Shown here in pieces: positions 1-5,926 of a DNA stretch of 64,000 nucleotides. The stretch is taken from contig NZ_JAQOSO010000002.1 of NCBI RefSeq assembly GCF_030068505.1, positions 1-64,000 of the forward strand. Reading direction: 5' to 3'. Numbering within the stretch: the stretch's first letter is position 1; every line of letters begins with the position of its first letter. Source of the DNA: Roseofilum capinflatum BLCC-M114. Lineage in GTDB: Bacteria; Cyanobacteriota; Cyanobacteriia; Cyanobacteriales; Desertifilaceae. The position numbers were made by a program, and so were the translations under genes. The notes under the pieces are model-generated. The model was not told the DNA's origin. It did no database searches and saw only the letters and a list, made by a program, of their open reading frames with translations.

Positions 1-78
1 AGCAAAGATTTTGCTTTTGTTGTGGTATAATTTGTGAAAATGAAAACCCCCTGCTACCCAAGCAGCGATCGCGTAGTG

Positions 79-522
79 CTACAAAATCGTCAAATAAGTA
101 TCCATTGAGGTTTCGGGTAACACTTTAAGGGTCTGATTTTTCAAATCCAGTTCAATTCCTAATGATTCCAGAGGAAAAACCCCCAAGAGAGGATCGCGTC
201 CTCCTGGTAATTCTAAGCATTCAAACGTTCCTTCTCGACCTAATAAGGAAATCCTCGCGTCTTGGAAAAGTCGGGCTTTACTGAAGCCATTGGCAGTGGC
301 TACATCAACTTCTTTGAGCAATTCTAAGCCTAATTGGGCGATCGCCTCGGAAGGTAAACACAAGGTGCTTGCTCCTGTATCTACAAGCACATTATTCAGA
401 GTTAGCGATCGCACTTCTTGTTGAGGAATATATCCTCGTGTGGCAGCAGATTGGTCAGCACGGTTAATGATTGTTAAAGTGGTGATGATTTTGCCCATGG
501 GCGTTTCGGTTGGAGTAGTCAT
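79..522 (-). CDS. Retropepsin-like (clan AA) aspartic protease, copy 1
   Basis: The 147-residue product carries the retropepsin signature LVDTGAST (catalytic Asp in DTG), followed by a beta-rich body with a GREGTFECLELP segment and the LLGVFPLESLGIELD motif. Such single-domain proteases act as dimers; the substrate is unknown. An upstream in-frame codon at 558 exists, but I chose ATG 522 because the second copy at 3710-4153 has the same MTTPTETPMGK start and length. From the DTG motif to the stop the two copies are almost identical in DNA, while the roughly 20 residues before it differ. The 5' flank is a toxin remnant (562-520), so the gene now lies directly behind a parD antitoxin gene. Family assignment is good; cellular role is unknown. 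Confidence 0.85.
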   Translation of the reverse strand: MTTPTETPMGKIITTLTIINRADQSAATRGYIPQQEVRSLTLNNVLVDTGASTLCLPSEAIAQLGLELLKEVDVATANGFSKARLFQDARISLLGREGTFECLELPGGRDPLLGVFPLESLGIELDLKNQTLKVLPETSMDTYLTIL

Positions 523-562
523 AGTCGTGAATAACTTGGGGACGCTTGCGAATTTCAACCAT
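520..562 (-). pseudogene. Truncated ParE-type toxin, N-terminal remnant
   Basis: Immediately after the ParD-like gene, an ATG at 562 overlaps the antitoxin stop, as is normal for parDE pairs. It reads MVEIRKRPQVIHDY, which resembles the beginning of ParE/RelE-fold toxins. After about 14 codons the frame runs into the start region of the aspartic protease gene and no toxin body follows. I infer that recombination or deletion replaced the toxin by the protease gene. The remnant is too short for a firm family call. Confidence 0.55.
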
Positions 563-815
563 GTTGCTGTTGGCTGAACTTATCTTGAATAGCTTGGCGA
601 ATAGCTTGCCAGTCACGATCGCTCATTGGAGTAGCATAACCAGAGTTGAGTCCTTCTAAAAGCAAGCTTTCCAACTGTTCTTGAGCTTTTCGCTTTTGGT
701 CTTGACGAATCAGATCACGTATATATTCACTGGCACTTCCATAACCTCCGCTCTGAACTTGGCGATCAATATAATCCCGCATGGGATCGGGAAGAGAGAC
801 ATTCATGGTTTTCAT
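555..815 (-). CDS. ParD-like ribbon-helix-helix antitoxin
   Basis: The 86-residue protein begins MNVSLPDPMRDYIDRQV, a ribbon-helix-helix beta strand and helix, followed by GSASEYIRDLIRQDQ, characteristic of ParD/CopG-type antitoxins. The C-terminal part is the usual toxin-wrapping tail. It would bind and neutralise a ParE toxin and repress its own operon. ATG at 815 or the next ATG three codons later could both serve. The partner toxin is truncated after about 14 codons, so this looks like an orphaned antitoxin. A palindromic operator candidate lies 30-60 bp upstream. Confidence 0.85.
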   Translation of the reverse strand: MKTMNVSLPDPMRDYIDRQVQSGGYGSASEYIRDLIRQDQKRKAQEQLESLLLEGLNSGYATPMSDRDWQAIRQAIQDKFSQQQHG

Positions 816-845
816 AGCCTAGTCATCTTGAATCTTTCTTCTATT

Positions 846-872
846 ATGGCAAAAAATGGCAATTATTGCCAT
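846..872. promoter_or_regulatory. Candidate ParD operator
   Basis: A 17-bp perfect palindrome ATGGCAAT-T-ATTGCCAT (856-872) lies upstream of the ParD start at 815. A further half-site ATGGCAA (846-852) is offset by 10 bp, one helical turn. Ribbon-helix-helix antitoxins usually bind such arrays to autoregulate. Assignment is by position and symmetry only. Confidence 0.5.
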
Positions 873-889
873 GATCGCCCCTAAACTTC

Positions 890-955
890 AGAAACCGGGT
901 TTTTACCACGGACTCGCTTCAGCAGCAAAAGTGACCTGAAAACCCGATTTTGTGG
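890..955. repeat. AGAAACCGGGTTTTT inverted-repeat element, copy 1
   Basis: Element of about 66 bp with terminal inverted repeats (AGAAACCGGGTTTTT at the left, AAAACCCGATTTTGTGG at the right) around a variable centre containing AGCAGCAAAAGTGACCTG. Four further copies lie at 3586-3653, 5064-5130, 5861-5926 and 6747-6814. It can fold into a hairpin. The right arm of this copy has diverged. Confidence 0.75.
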
Positions 956-1082
956 ACTTTGAAGGATTGACGATTGAGAACTGGTTTGTTTAGATCGGCA
1001 GTTGATCGCGTAGGGTGTGTTAGCGGGGAATTAATTTGGGCGAAAATCAAGTAAATTTTATTTCCCGCGCAGGACACCCTAC

Positions 1083-1199
1083 TGCCGTGACACAGCTAAA
1101 AATGTGCATTAGCGTAGGGTGGGTTAGGCGGCTAAAACCTAGACTCTGACAGCAATCTATCAATCCGCCGTAACCCACCATTTTAGGGTTGTCACGGCA
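1083..1199. repeat. Nested palindromic intergenic element
   Basis: Outer arms TGCCGTGACA (1083-1092) and TGTCACGGCA (1190-1199) enclose a second inverted repeat, GTAGGGTGGGTTAGGCGG against CCGCCGTAACCCACC. Just to the left, another imperfect hairpin (GTAGGGTGTGTTAGCGGGG against CCCGCGCAGGACACCCTAC, about 1011-1082) precedes it. Together they fill most of the gene-free stretch 873-1209. No coding potential is seen. Confidence 0.7.
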
Positions 1200-1209
1200 C
1201 TACCACTGA

Positions 1210-1287
1210 CTCGACCTAATAAGGAAATCCTCGCATCTTGGAAAAGTCGTGCTTTACTGAATCCATTGGCAGTGGCTACATCAACTT
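1210..1287 (-). pseudogene. Fragment of the retropepsin-like protease gene
   Basis: These 78 bp match 234-311 of protease copy 1 with about three mismatches, covering codons just after the DTG region. Nothing of the gene remains on either side. It is a third, degraded copy and marks past recombination in this island. Confidence 0.8.
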
Positions 1288-1289
1288 AG

Positions 1290-1349
1290 GCGATCGCCCC
1301 CACAACCGCTTCTCCAGTGCGATCGCCTGAACGATGTCTTCCATTATCC
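1290..1349. repeat. HIP1-rich short repeat unit
   Basis: GCGATCGCCCCCACAACC followed by GCTTCTCCAGTGCGATCGCC and TGAACGATG is one unit of a repeat family that recurs near 2737, 3350, 4207, 4969, 5701 and 6630. It joins the protease fragment on the left to an xisI fragment on the right. Confidence 0.7.
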
Positions 1350-1436
1350 CTAAAGCTGATATTGTTCTAGCATTCTATCATCCGGAACATCGAAAACTAA
1401 CTGATGAGTGCGATCGCATGATGGATGTACGATCGC
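1350..1436 (+). pseudogene. 3' fragment of an xisI-like gene
   Basis: The stretch TAAAGCTGATATTGTTCTAG and onwards matches the last codons of the intact xisI at about 2270-2350, including the FYHPEHRKLTD coding segment and the following GCGATCGCATGATGGATG. A two-base difference precedes the terminal HIP1 site. Only the 3' end is present, so it is a relic of a second XisI gene. Confidence 0.75.
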
Positions 1437-1570
1437 ACCACAGAAAACCACCGAAGCGCGATCGCATTTGAAACCAATGGAAAGGCGATCGCCAAAGGTG
1501 AGATATTTATGTCCGCAGGAAAGTACGCAAATTTGCTTATCCAATCTATTGTTCTTTGAGCTATACTAAA

Positions 1571-1590
1571 AGCCTAAGCTCATTTAGGCT
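1571..1590 (+). promoter_or_regulatory. Hairpin in xisH leader
   Basis: AGCCTAA (1571-1577) and TTAGGCT (1584-1590) form a 7-bp stem ending 8 nt before the xisH ATG, in place of an obvious Shine-Dalgarno sequence. A TATACT -10-like hexamer lies at 1562-1567. A role in translation control is inferred. Confidence 0.35.
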
Positions 1591-1598
1591 CGTAATCT

Positions 1599-2018
1599 AT
1601 GCCTCGACTAGATCTTTATCATGATGTAGTTAAAAATGCTCTGGTTAAAGCAGGCTGGACGGTTACTGACGAGCCTTTGACGATCGCATTTGAAGATTTA
1701 ACGGTTTATGCCGATCTTGGGGCCGAAAAAGTAATTGCGGCTCAAAAAGAGCGTGAAAAGATTGCCATTGAAGTTAAAGTGTTTGGCAGCTCTTCTCCGG
1801 TAACCGAGCTAGAACGAGCCGTAGGACAATATTATCTCTATTCAACGTTTATTGCCAAACAAGAGGACGATCGCAAGCTTTATTTAGCTATTCCAGAAAA
1901 AATCTATAATACATTCTTTCAACGTCCTTCAATTCAATTGTTTGTCAAAGAACGTCAAATTTCTTATGTCGTTTTTAATCCAGAACAGGAGGAAATTGTC
2001 ACATGGATCATAAACTAG
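1599..2018 (+). CDS. xisH: XisH family protein
   Basis: The 139-residue protein matches the XisH family, named for a controlling factor of fdxN-element excision in Anabaena. The line VIAAQKEREKIAIEVKVFGS contains an EVK motif reminiscent of PD-(D/E)XK nuclease folds, and ELERAVGQYYLYSTFI is the conserved central helix. xisH/xisI pairs are multicopy in many cyanobacteria, far from any fdxN element, so excision is not implied here. It overlaps xisI by 16 bp, showing co-transcription. No recombinase gene is nearby. Confidence 0.9.
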   Translation: MPRLDLYHDVVKNALVKAGWTVTDEPLTIAFEDLTVYADLGAEKVIAAQKEREKIAIEVKVFGSSSPVTELERAVGQYYLYSTFIAKQEDDRKLYLAIPEKIYNTFFQRPSIQLFVKERQISYVVFNPEQEEIVTWIIN

Positions 2019-2335
2019 ATAGCTATGCCGAAATTATTAGCGATGTGGTTAATGAGTATGCGAAGTATAAACCAAGCTATGGTGAGATTGAACTACAAGC
2101 GATTTGCAATCGCAATTGTTTTCTGTTATTAAGTTTTGGCTGGAATGGCGATCGCCGAGTCCATACTACTATGTTACATTTACGCATTGCTGGGGGTAAA
2201 ATTTGGATTGAGCGAGATGAAACTGAAGAAGGCGTTACCCAAGACCTTCTCGATCGCGGTATCGATAAAGCCGATATTGTATTAGGATTCTATCATCCGG
2301 AACATCGAAAACTAACTGATTTTGCGATCGCATGA
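2003..2335 (+). CDS. xisI: XisI family protein
   Basis: The 110-residue product has the XisI pattern: an N-terminal YAEIISDVVNEYAKYKPS helix, FLLLSFGWNGDRRVHTTMLH, IWIERDETEEG and C-terminal DIVLGFYHPEHRKLTDFAIA. It translationally overlaps xisH and presumably acts with it. A 3' fragment of a second XisI gene lies upstream at 1350-1436. Biochemical function is not established by sequence. Confidence 0.9.
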   Translation: MDHKLDSYAEIISDVVNEYAKYKPSYGEIELQAICNRNCFLLLSFGWNGDRRVHTTMLHLRIAGGKIWIERDETEEGVTQDLLDRGIDKADIVLGFYHPEHRKLTDFAIA

Positions 2336-2355
2336 TGGATGTGCGATCGCTGGTA

Positions 2356-2679
2356 TTAGACATAATAGGCTTCTTCCTCAATTCTCACTTTTAGGCTAGG
2401 ATTCATCGTTTCTCTCCAGCGAACCAGATCTACAGAACAACCCATAATTTCTTCTAGTTCTTGTTTGAGAATTGCTGTTTTTAGCAAGTTAGGTTTATCG
2501 CTTTGAAAAACAATATCTAGATCGCTGTCTGCTTGGGCTTCTCCTCGTGCATAAGAACCAAAATAACCTAAAGCCGTAAGATGATAGCGATCGCCATAGT
2601 TTTGTTTGAAATCCGTCAGTAGGGTTTGCAGTGTGCCGATTTCAATGGGGTAGCCGTTCGGTGGTGCAACAACTTTCAT
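2356..2679 (-). CDS. MNT-type nucleotidyltransferase, solitary
   Basis: The 107-residue protein has the minimal nucleotidyltransferase signature GSYARGEAQADSDLDIVF (GSx10DxD), the metal-binding acidic pair used in nucleotide transfer, and a later VDLVRW strand. Members paired with HEPN toxins act as MntA antitoxins that AMPylate HepT. Here no HEPN gene follows: downstream is the convergent xisI, and upstream is a repeat. It is either an orphan antitoxin or an independent enzyme. Confidence 0.8.
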   Translation of the reverse strand: MKVVAPPNGYPIEIGTLQTLLTDFKQNYGDRYHLTALGYFGSYARGEAQADSDLDIVFQSDKPNLLKTAILKQELEEIMGCSVDLVRWRETMNPSLKVRIEEEAYYV

Positions 2680-2736
2680 TTTGCGATCGGGGTTAAAAAA
2701 CAGAAGATTTTCTTGATCTTAACAGAAAGACGAGGG

Positions 2737-2822
2737 GCGATCGCCTGAAATGCCTCGCCCGATCGCCCCTACAACCCCTTCTCCTGTGCGATCGCCTGAG
2801 CGATGGGTCGCATTATTACACC
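2737..2822. repeat. HIP1-rich short repeat unit
   Basis: Another member of the repeat family with GCGATCGCCTGAAATGCCTC, GCCCGATCGCCCCTACAACC and TGCGATCGCCTGAGCGATGG. It fills the space between the solitary nucleotidyltransferase gene and hicB. Confidence 0.65.
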
Positions 2823-2855
2823 TAAGACTCACCAACGAGATTTTTGTATTGATAG

Positions 2856-3077
2856 TTAAGCTGTTTGCAAAAATTGCGGTTCAGGAATTGAGTCTCCTTC
2901 TTCATGCCAAGCTTCTAAATACATCTCGATCACTTCTTCCGCTTTTTGAATAGCTTCTGCACGAGTTTTTCCATGAGTACAAGGCATCATCACTCGGTCA
3001 GAAAATTCTGGAATGGTAACTAGAAATAGATGGTCTTCTTCTGACCACTGAATAATTGTAGTGTACTGATTCCTCAC
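2856..3077 (-). CDS. hicB: HicB-family antitoxin
   Basis: The 73-residue protein has the HicB partial RNase H-like fold: YTTIIQWSEEDHLFLVTIPE, then CTHGKTRAEAIQKAEEVIEMYLEAW, the typical G-x-T-x-xEA helix. It follows hicA by 11 bp on the same strand, the common hicA-hicB order. No extra DNA-binding domain is visible at its C-terminus. It should neutralise the HicA mRNA interferase. Confidence 0.88.
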   Translation of the reverse strand: MRNQYTTIIQWSEEDHLFLVTIPEFSDRVMMPCTHGKTRAEAIQKAEEVIEMYLEAWHEEGDSIPEPQFLQTA

Positions 3078-3088
3078 TCGTCATCCTC

Positions 3089-3304
3089 CTATTTGTTTTC
3101 AATATTGGCTAATTCAAGTAATAACTGAGCCACTTGTTTTTCTAGGTAAGGGGGTACATCAGAGCCATCTTTACCGGAAATTGTGAGTGTTTTTTTCAGG
3201 AGAGGGTGTCGCCACCGTTCGTGACTACCTTTACCTCGCTTTGGTAAATAAACAAATCCAGCACGGGCAATTTCAGCTTTGAGTTCTCTCAGTTTTCTCG
3301 GCAT
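3089..3304 (-). CDS. hicA: HicA-family mRNA interferase toxin
   Basis: The 71-residue protein has the HicA double-stranded-RNA-binding-like fold: KLRELKAEIARAGFVYLP, then RGKGSHERWRHP with the catalytic His in the G-S-H motif, then TISGKDGSDVPPYLEKQVAQ. It appears complete. HicA cleaves mRNA, and the next gene encodes its HicB antitoxin. A TATAAT -10 element lies just upstream. Confidence 0.88.
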   Translation of the reverse strand: MPRKLRELKAEIARAGFVYLPKRGKGSHERWRHPLLKKTLTISGKDGSDVPPYLEKQVAQLLLELANIENK

Positions 3305-3328
3305 CTTTATGGCTGTACTTTATATCAA

Positions 3329-3334
3329 ATTATA
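3329..3334 (-). promoter_or_regulatory. Probable -10 box of hicAB
   Basis: On the minus strand the hexamer TATAAT lies 25 bp upstream of the hicA ATG in an AT-rich stretch with repeated GATATAA. No convincing -35 is seen. Confidence 0.4.
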
Positions 3335-3393
3335 TCACTGTGTAATTCAGAGATCGCCCCTACCCATAATGCGATCGCCTGAACGATGCCTCC

Positions 3394-3418
3394 CATAACA
3401 GCGCTTGGCGCTGTTATG
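3394..3418. repeat. Hairpin CATAACAGCGC-TTG-GCGCTGTTATG
   Basis: Perfect 11-bp arms with a TTG loop. Related GCGCTGTAT hairpins recur at 40691-40711 and as half-arms near 24413 and 43505, so it is a dispersed palindrome. The gene-free stretch 3335-3709 otherwise holds HIP1-rich repeat, a C/G-rich tract near 3470-3505 and an AGAAACC element. I see no gene in it. Confidence 0.6.
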
Positions 3419-3585
3419 GTGTACAGTCTTAAAGGCTCAAAGCCATGTACCACAACCCTATTCCCTATTCCCTTCCCCCCTTGGGGGGACACAGGGGGGG
3501 TTTCCCTATTCCCTAGCGCGTTCATGTCCGCGAAGCGGAAAGCGCTATATCCCTCCAGCAATGGCTCGCCTATCGCCTGAGACTC

Positions 3586-3653
3586 AGAAACCAGGTTTTT
3601 GCCACCTCTACGGGTTAAGAAGCAAAAGTTACCTGAAAAACCCAGTTTCTTGG
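3586..3653. repeat. AGAAACCGGGTTTTT inverted-repeat element, copy 2
   Basis: Same element as at 890-955: AGAAACCAGGTTTTTGCCAC on the left, AAAAACCCAGTTTCTTGG on the right, with AAGCAAAAGTTACCTG in the centre. The two arms share compensating changes (CCAGG with CCCAG shifted), still foldable. Confidence 0.75.
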
Positions 3654-3709
3654 CTTGATGGAAATGAGGGAGGCGATAAAACTCCGTTTCGCTTCGCGAT
3701 CGCGTAGTG

Positions 3710-4153
3710 CTACAAAATCGTCAAATAAGTATCCATTGAGGTTTCCGGTAACACTTTAAGGGTCTGATTTTTCAAATCCAGTTCAATTCCTAATGATTCC
3801 AGAGGAAAAACCCCCAAGAGAGGATCGCGTCCTCCTGGTAATTCTAAGCATTCAAACGTTCCTTCTCGACCTAATAAGGAAATCCTCGCGTCTTGGAAAA
3901 GTCGGGCTTTACTGAAGCCATTGGCAGTGGCTACATCAACTTCTTTGAGCAATTCTAAGCCTAATTGGGCGATCGCCTCGGAAGGTAAACACAAGGTGCT
4001 TGCTCCTGTATCTACAAGCACATTATTCAGGGTCAGCGATCGCACTTGTTCTGACGGAATTAAACCTTGTTTGGCATTAGCTTGGTCGATACGGTTAGTT
4101 ATGTTTAAAGTGGTGATAATTTTGCCCATGGGCGTTTCGGTTGGAGTTGTCAT
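3710..4153 (-). CDS. Retropepsin-like (clan AA) aspartic protease, copy 2
   Basis: The 147-residue protein has the same DTGAST active-site motif and C-terminal body as copy 1 at 79-522, with an almost identical DNA sequence from 3710 to about 4040. The segment ITNRIDQANAKQGLIPSEQ before the conserved body differs from copy 1. A longer frame upstream to 4246 runs through repeat DNA, so I chose ATG 4153, where the two copies align. It stands alone between repeats. Recent duplication or gene conversion limited to the 3' three quarters is the simplest reading. Confidence 0.85.
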   Translation of the reverse strand: MTTPTETPMGKIITTLNITNRIDQANAKQGLIPSEQVRSLTLNNVLVDTGASTLCLPSEAIAQLGLELLKEVDVATANGFSKARLFQDARISLLGREGTFECLELPGGRDPLLGVFPLESLGIELDLKNQTLKVLPETSMDTYLTIL

Positions 4154-4206
4154 AGTTGTACGTCCTGTTACTCTACCTCGATTATGACTAATTTTTGAGC
4201 AGAGAG

Positions 4207-4297
4207 GCGATCGCCTAAACCATACCTCGCCCGATCGCCCCCACAATCACTTCTCCCCTGCGATCGCCTGAGCGATGCCTCGCACTATCGCTCCCCG
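4207..4297. repeat. HIP1-rich short repeat unit
   Basis: Contains GGCGATCGCCTAAACCATAC, CTCGCCCGATCGCCCCCACA and TGCGATCGCCTGAGCGATGC, the same order of modules as at 2737-2822. Non-coding. Confidence 0.65.
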
Positions 4298-4367
4298 ATC
4301 AACTCCACAGATTGGCGATCGCCATCAACAATGCTAGATTGGAGCAATACTGTACGCGGTTCAATTT

Positions 4368-4571
4368 ATGAAGATTAAAGCAATTATTCATGAAGCCGAA
4401 GAGGGCGGATATTGGGCAGAAGTTCCAGCTCTTCCCGGATGTATTACTGAGGGAGATTCTTGGGAAGAAGTTATGGAGAATCTGCAAGAAGCAATTATGG
4501 GATGGTTGGAAGTCGCCAATGAAAGTTCCCAGCTCCAAGAAACCGATCGCATTGTGGAAATTGCAGTATGA
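4368..4571 (+). CDS. hicB: HicB-family antitoxin, orphaned
   Basis: The 67-residue protein reads MKIKAIIHEAEEGGYWAEVP, LPGCITEGDSWEEVMENLQE and ends with VEIAV, the compact HicB fold common in cyanobacteria. Its stop overlaps the start of a hicA remnant by ATGA, the usual coupling of this hicB-hicA order. Because the toxin is cut short after 26 codons, the antitoxin has no functional partner here. Confidence 0.88.
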   Translation: MKIKAIIHEAEEGGYWAEVPALPGCITEGDSWEEVMENLQEAIMGWLEVANESSQLQETDRIVEIAV

Positions 4572-4648
4572 AGTTAGTTTCTGGAAAAAATTTTTGTAAG
4601 ATCTTAGAAAAAAATGGTTGGATCTTGAAAAAAGTATATAATTGCTAG
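4568..4648 (+). pseudogene. Truncated HicA toxin
   Basis: ATG at 4568 overlaps the hicB stop and reads MKLVSGKNFCKILEKNGWIL followed by KKVYNC and a stop. The first 20 residues match the start of HicA toxins, which should continue with the catalytic G-S-H-H stretch and about 45 more residues. That part is absent. The break lies at about 4633-4640, where a PIN-toxin remnant from the other strand also ends. Confidence 0.75.
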
Positions 4649-4672
4649 AATAGCCGAGGGATCTATGACCAC
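4604..4672 (-). pseudogene. Truncated VapC-like PIN toxin, N-terminal remnant
   Basis: A GTG at 4672 overlaps the stop of the antitoxin gene on its left-running strand and reads VVIDPSAILAIIY before losing similarity and stopping at 4604. PIN-domain toxins begin with this V-I-D-x-S-A strand, whose Asp is the first catalytic residue. The rest of the domain is missing. The similarity ends at the same spot as the opposing truncated hicA, so one deletion probably removed both toxin bodies. Confidence 0.6.
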
Positions 4673-4929
4673 TAATCTAAACCTCCAAATTGATTGTAGC
4701 CAATGATTTCGTCAGTTGATCGACTATCAAGAACGGGTAAATTTCTGATCCGATCGCAGATGTGATGTACTGCTTCAAGATTGATTTTCGTTTTTTCTTC
4801 TTCAGCACTCAGAGGGTTTTGTTGTAATAATTCTACTAACCATTTTAGTAATGCCCAGCGATCGCCAACTGGAAGATCCTCGATATGTTGCTTCAGTTCA
4901 ACCAGAGTAGAGTTAAGGTTTGCTTGCAT
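4672..4929 (-). CDS. Antitoxin-like protein of a VapBC-type module
   Basis: The 85-residue protein is mostly helical (VELKQHIEDLPVGDRWALLKWLVELLQQ) and ends DSRSTDEIIGYNQFGGLD, an ending I recognise from short cyanobacterial antitoxins encoded before PIN toxins. The toxin start follows with a TAGTG overlap but is truncated. No clear DNA-binding domain is visible. The call rests on the ending and the gene context. Confidence 0.6.
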   Translation of the reverse strand: MQANLNSTLVELKQHIEDLPVGDRWALLKWLVELLQQNPLSAEEEKTKINLEAVHHICDRIRNLPVLDSRSTDEIIGYNQFGGLD

Positions 4930-4968
4930 GAGATGGGTACTATTAGTATGGTCACGTTCATTATAAGG

Positions 4969-5060
4969 GCGATCGCGAAGCGAAACGGAGTTTTATCGCC
5001 CCCACAAGCGGTTCTCCCGTGCGATCGCCTGAACCATGCCTTGCCCGATCGCCCCTAAAC
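4969..5060. repeat. HIP1-rich short repeat unit
   Basis: GCGATCGCGAAGCGAAACGG, GTTTTATCGCCCCCACAAGC and TGCGATCGCCTGAACCATGC in order. The same AAGCGAAACGGAGTTTTATC module appears at about 3672, 5752 and 6635. Non-coding. Confidence 0.65.
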
Positions 5061-5063
5061 TTT

Positions 5064-5130
5064 AGAAACCGGGTTTTTGCTACAGATATTGCTTAAGCAG
5101 TAAAAGCGACCTAAAAACCCGGTTTCTTGG
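5064..5130. repeat. AGAAACCGGGTTTTT inverted-repeat element, copy 3
   Basis: AGAAACCGGGTTTTTGCTAC on the left and AAAAACCCGGTTTCTTGG on the right give a near-perfect stem around TAAGCAGTAAAAGCGACC. It abuts a HIP1-rich unit on the left. Confidence 0.78.
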
Positions 5131-5154
5131 GGTGGGCGAGAGGAAATGTCGCAA

Positions 5155-5337
5155 TTATTGATTATTTTCAGTTTCTAGACGAGCTAGTGTAGTTGCTGCT
5201 TCTGCCAGATATAGAGCAGTTAAAGCTCGTTTTTTAGGATCGGTTTCTTCTTTAAGATCTTGGGTAAAAATTAGAATTCGATGACGATAAGCACGTATGG
5301 ATTCTGAATCATTAATGGGATTAATATCGATACTCAT
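5155..5337 (-). CDS. Hypothetical helical protein
   Basis: A 60-residue protein, not recognised. It is charged and predicted mostly helical (SESIRAYRHRILIFTQDLKE, then KKRALTALYLAEAATTLARLE). Its ATG overlaps the stop of the gene upstream by ATGA, so the two are translationally coupled and probably work together. The size and pairing resemble the TA modules around it, but no toxin or antitoxin motif is visible. Confidence 0.6.
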   Translation of the reverse strand: MSIDINPINDSESIRAYRHRILIFTQDLKEETDPKKRALTALYLAEAATTLARLETENNQ

Positions 5338-5660
5338 AGGTCAAGAGGAAAAGTTCTAATACGAATATCTAAGAGTTGTTGCTCTGGTTCGAGGTAGATA
5401 AATCGAACTTCAAGTAGCTCATTAACTCCTAGAGTAACATCTTGAGAGGCTTCTGGAGGGTTGACCGATTCATGGAAGGCGATCGCTGTATACTCTCCAG
5501 GAGGCAGATCGGGAAACTGAGCATCTGCCCAGCGCCAATTAACGGGTTTTTCGCCGATCGCCGTTCCATCTTGTTGGGCGATCGCCACAAACAGGGTTCC
5601 TTGATAAGAAGCCATAGCGTAACCGTCTTGATTGCGAATGGTGATGAAAATATCGGACAT
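5334..5660 (-). CDS. Hypothetical beta-rich protein, coupled to the 60-residue gene
   Basis: The 108-residue protein from ATG 5660 (MSDIFITIRNQDG) is rich in beta strands and has DLPPGEYTAIAFHESVNPPE, a pattern like small beta-sandwich domains of the carboxypeptidase-regulatory/Cna-B type. An upstream frame to 5741 runs into repeat DNA and was not used. No signal peptide is seen. It shares an ATGA overlap with the following gene. Function unknown. Confidence 0.6.
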   Translation of the reverse strand: MSDIFITIRNQDGYAMASYQGTLFVAIAQQDGTAIGEKPVNWRWADAQFPDLPPGEYTAIAFHESVNPPEASQDVTLGVNELLEVRFIYLEPEQQLLDIRIRTFPLDL

Positions 5661-5700
5661 TGAGACGACCCGTTTTTGACCTTTTAATTTTAGAGGATTG

Positions 5701-5845
5701 TGCGATCGCCTGAAATGCCTCGCCCGATCGCCCCTACCCAAGATGCGATCGCCAAGCGAAACGGAGTTTTATCGCCCCCACAACCGCTTCTCCAGTGCGA
5801 TCGCCTGAACGATGCCTCGCATTATCGCCCCAGCAATGGCTCCCA
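5701..5845. repeat. HIP1-rich repeat, two units in tandem
   Basis: Two successive units: GCGATCGCCTGAAATGCCTC with CCCGATCGCCCCTACCCAAG, then GCGATCGCCAAGCGAAACGG with TTTTATCGCCCCCACAACCG and TGCGATCGCCTGAACGATGC. It leads directly into AGAAACC element copy 4. Confidence 0.65.
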
Positions 5846-5860
5846 TATCGCCTGAGACTC

Positions 5861-5926
5861 AGAAACCCGGTTTTTGCCACAGACATCGCTTAAGCAGCAA
5901 ATATGACTTCAAAACCCGGTTTTTAC
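5861..5926. repeat. AGAAACCGGGTTTTT inverted-repeat element, copy 4
   Basis: AGAAACCCGGTTTTTGCCAC and AAAACCCGGTTTTTAC arms around TTAAGCAGCAAATATGAC. Its right end reaches into the stop codon of hepT (5923), so the element forms the 3' end of that gene. Confidence 0.75.

Noticed and set aside
1350-1544. 64-codon minus-strand frame before xisH
   Set aside because: It is antisense to the xisI fragment and HIP1-rich DNA and has no recognisable character.
3325-3707. Several frames of 64-100 codons on both strands
   Set aside because: They translate repeat DNA and a C/G-rich tract; none resembles a protein.
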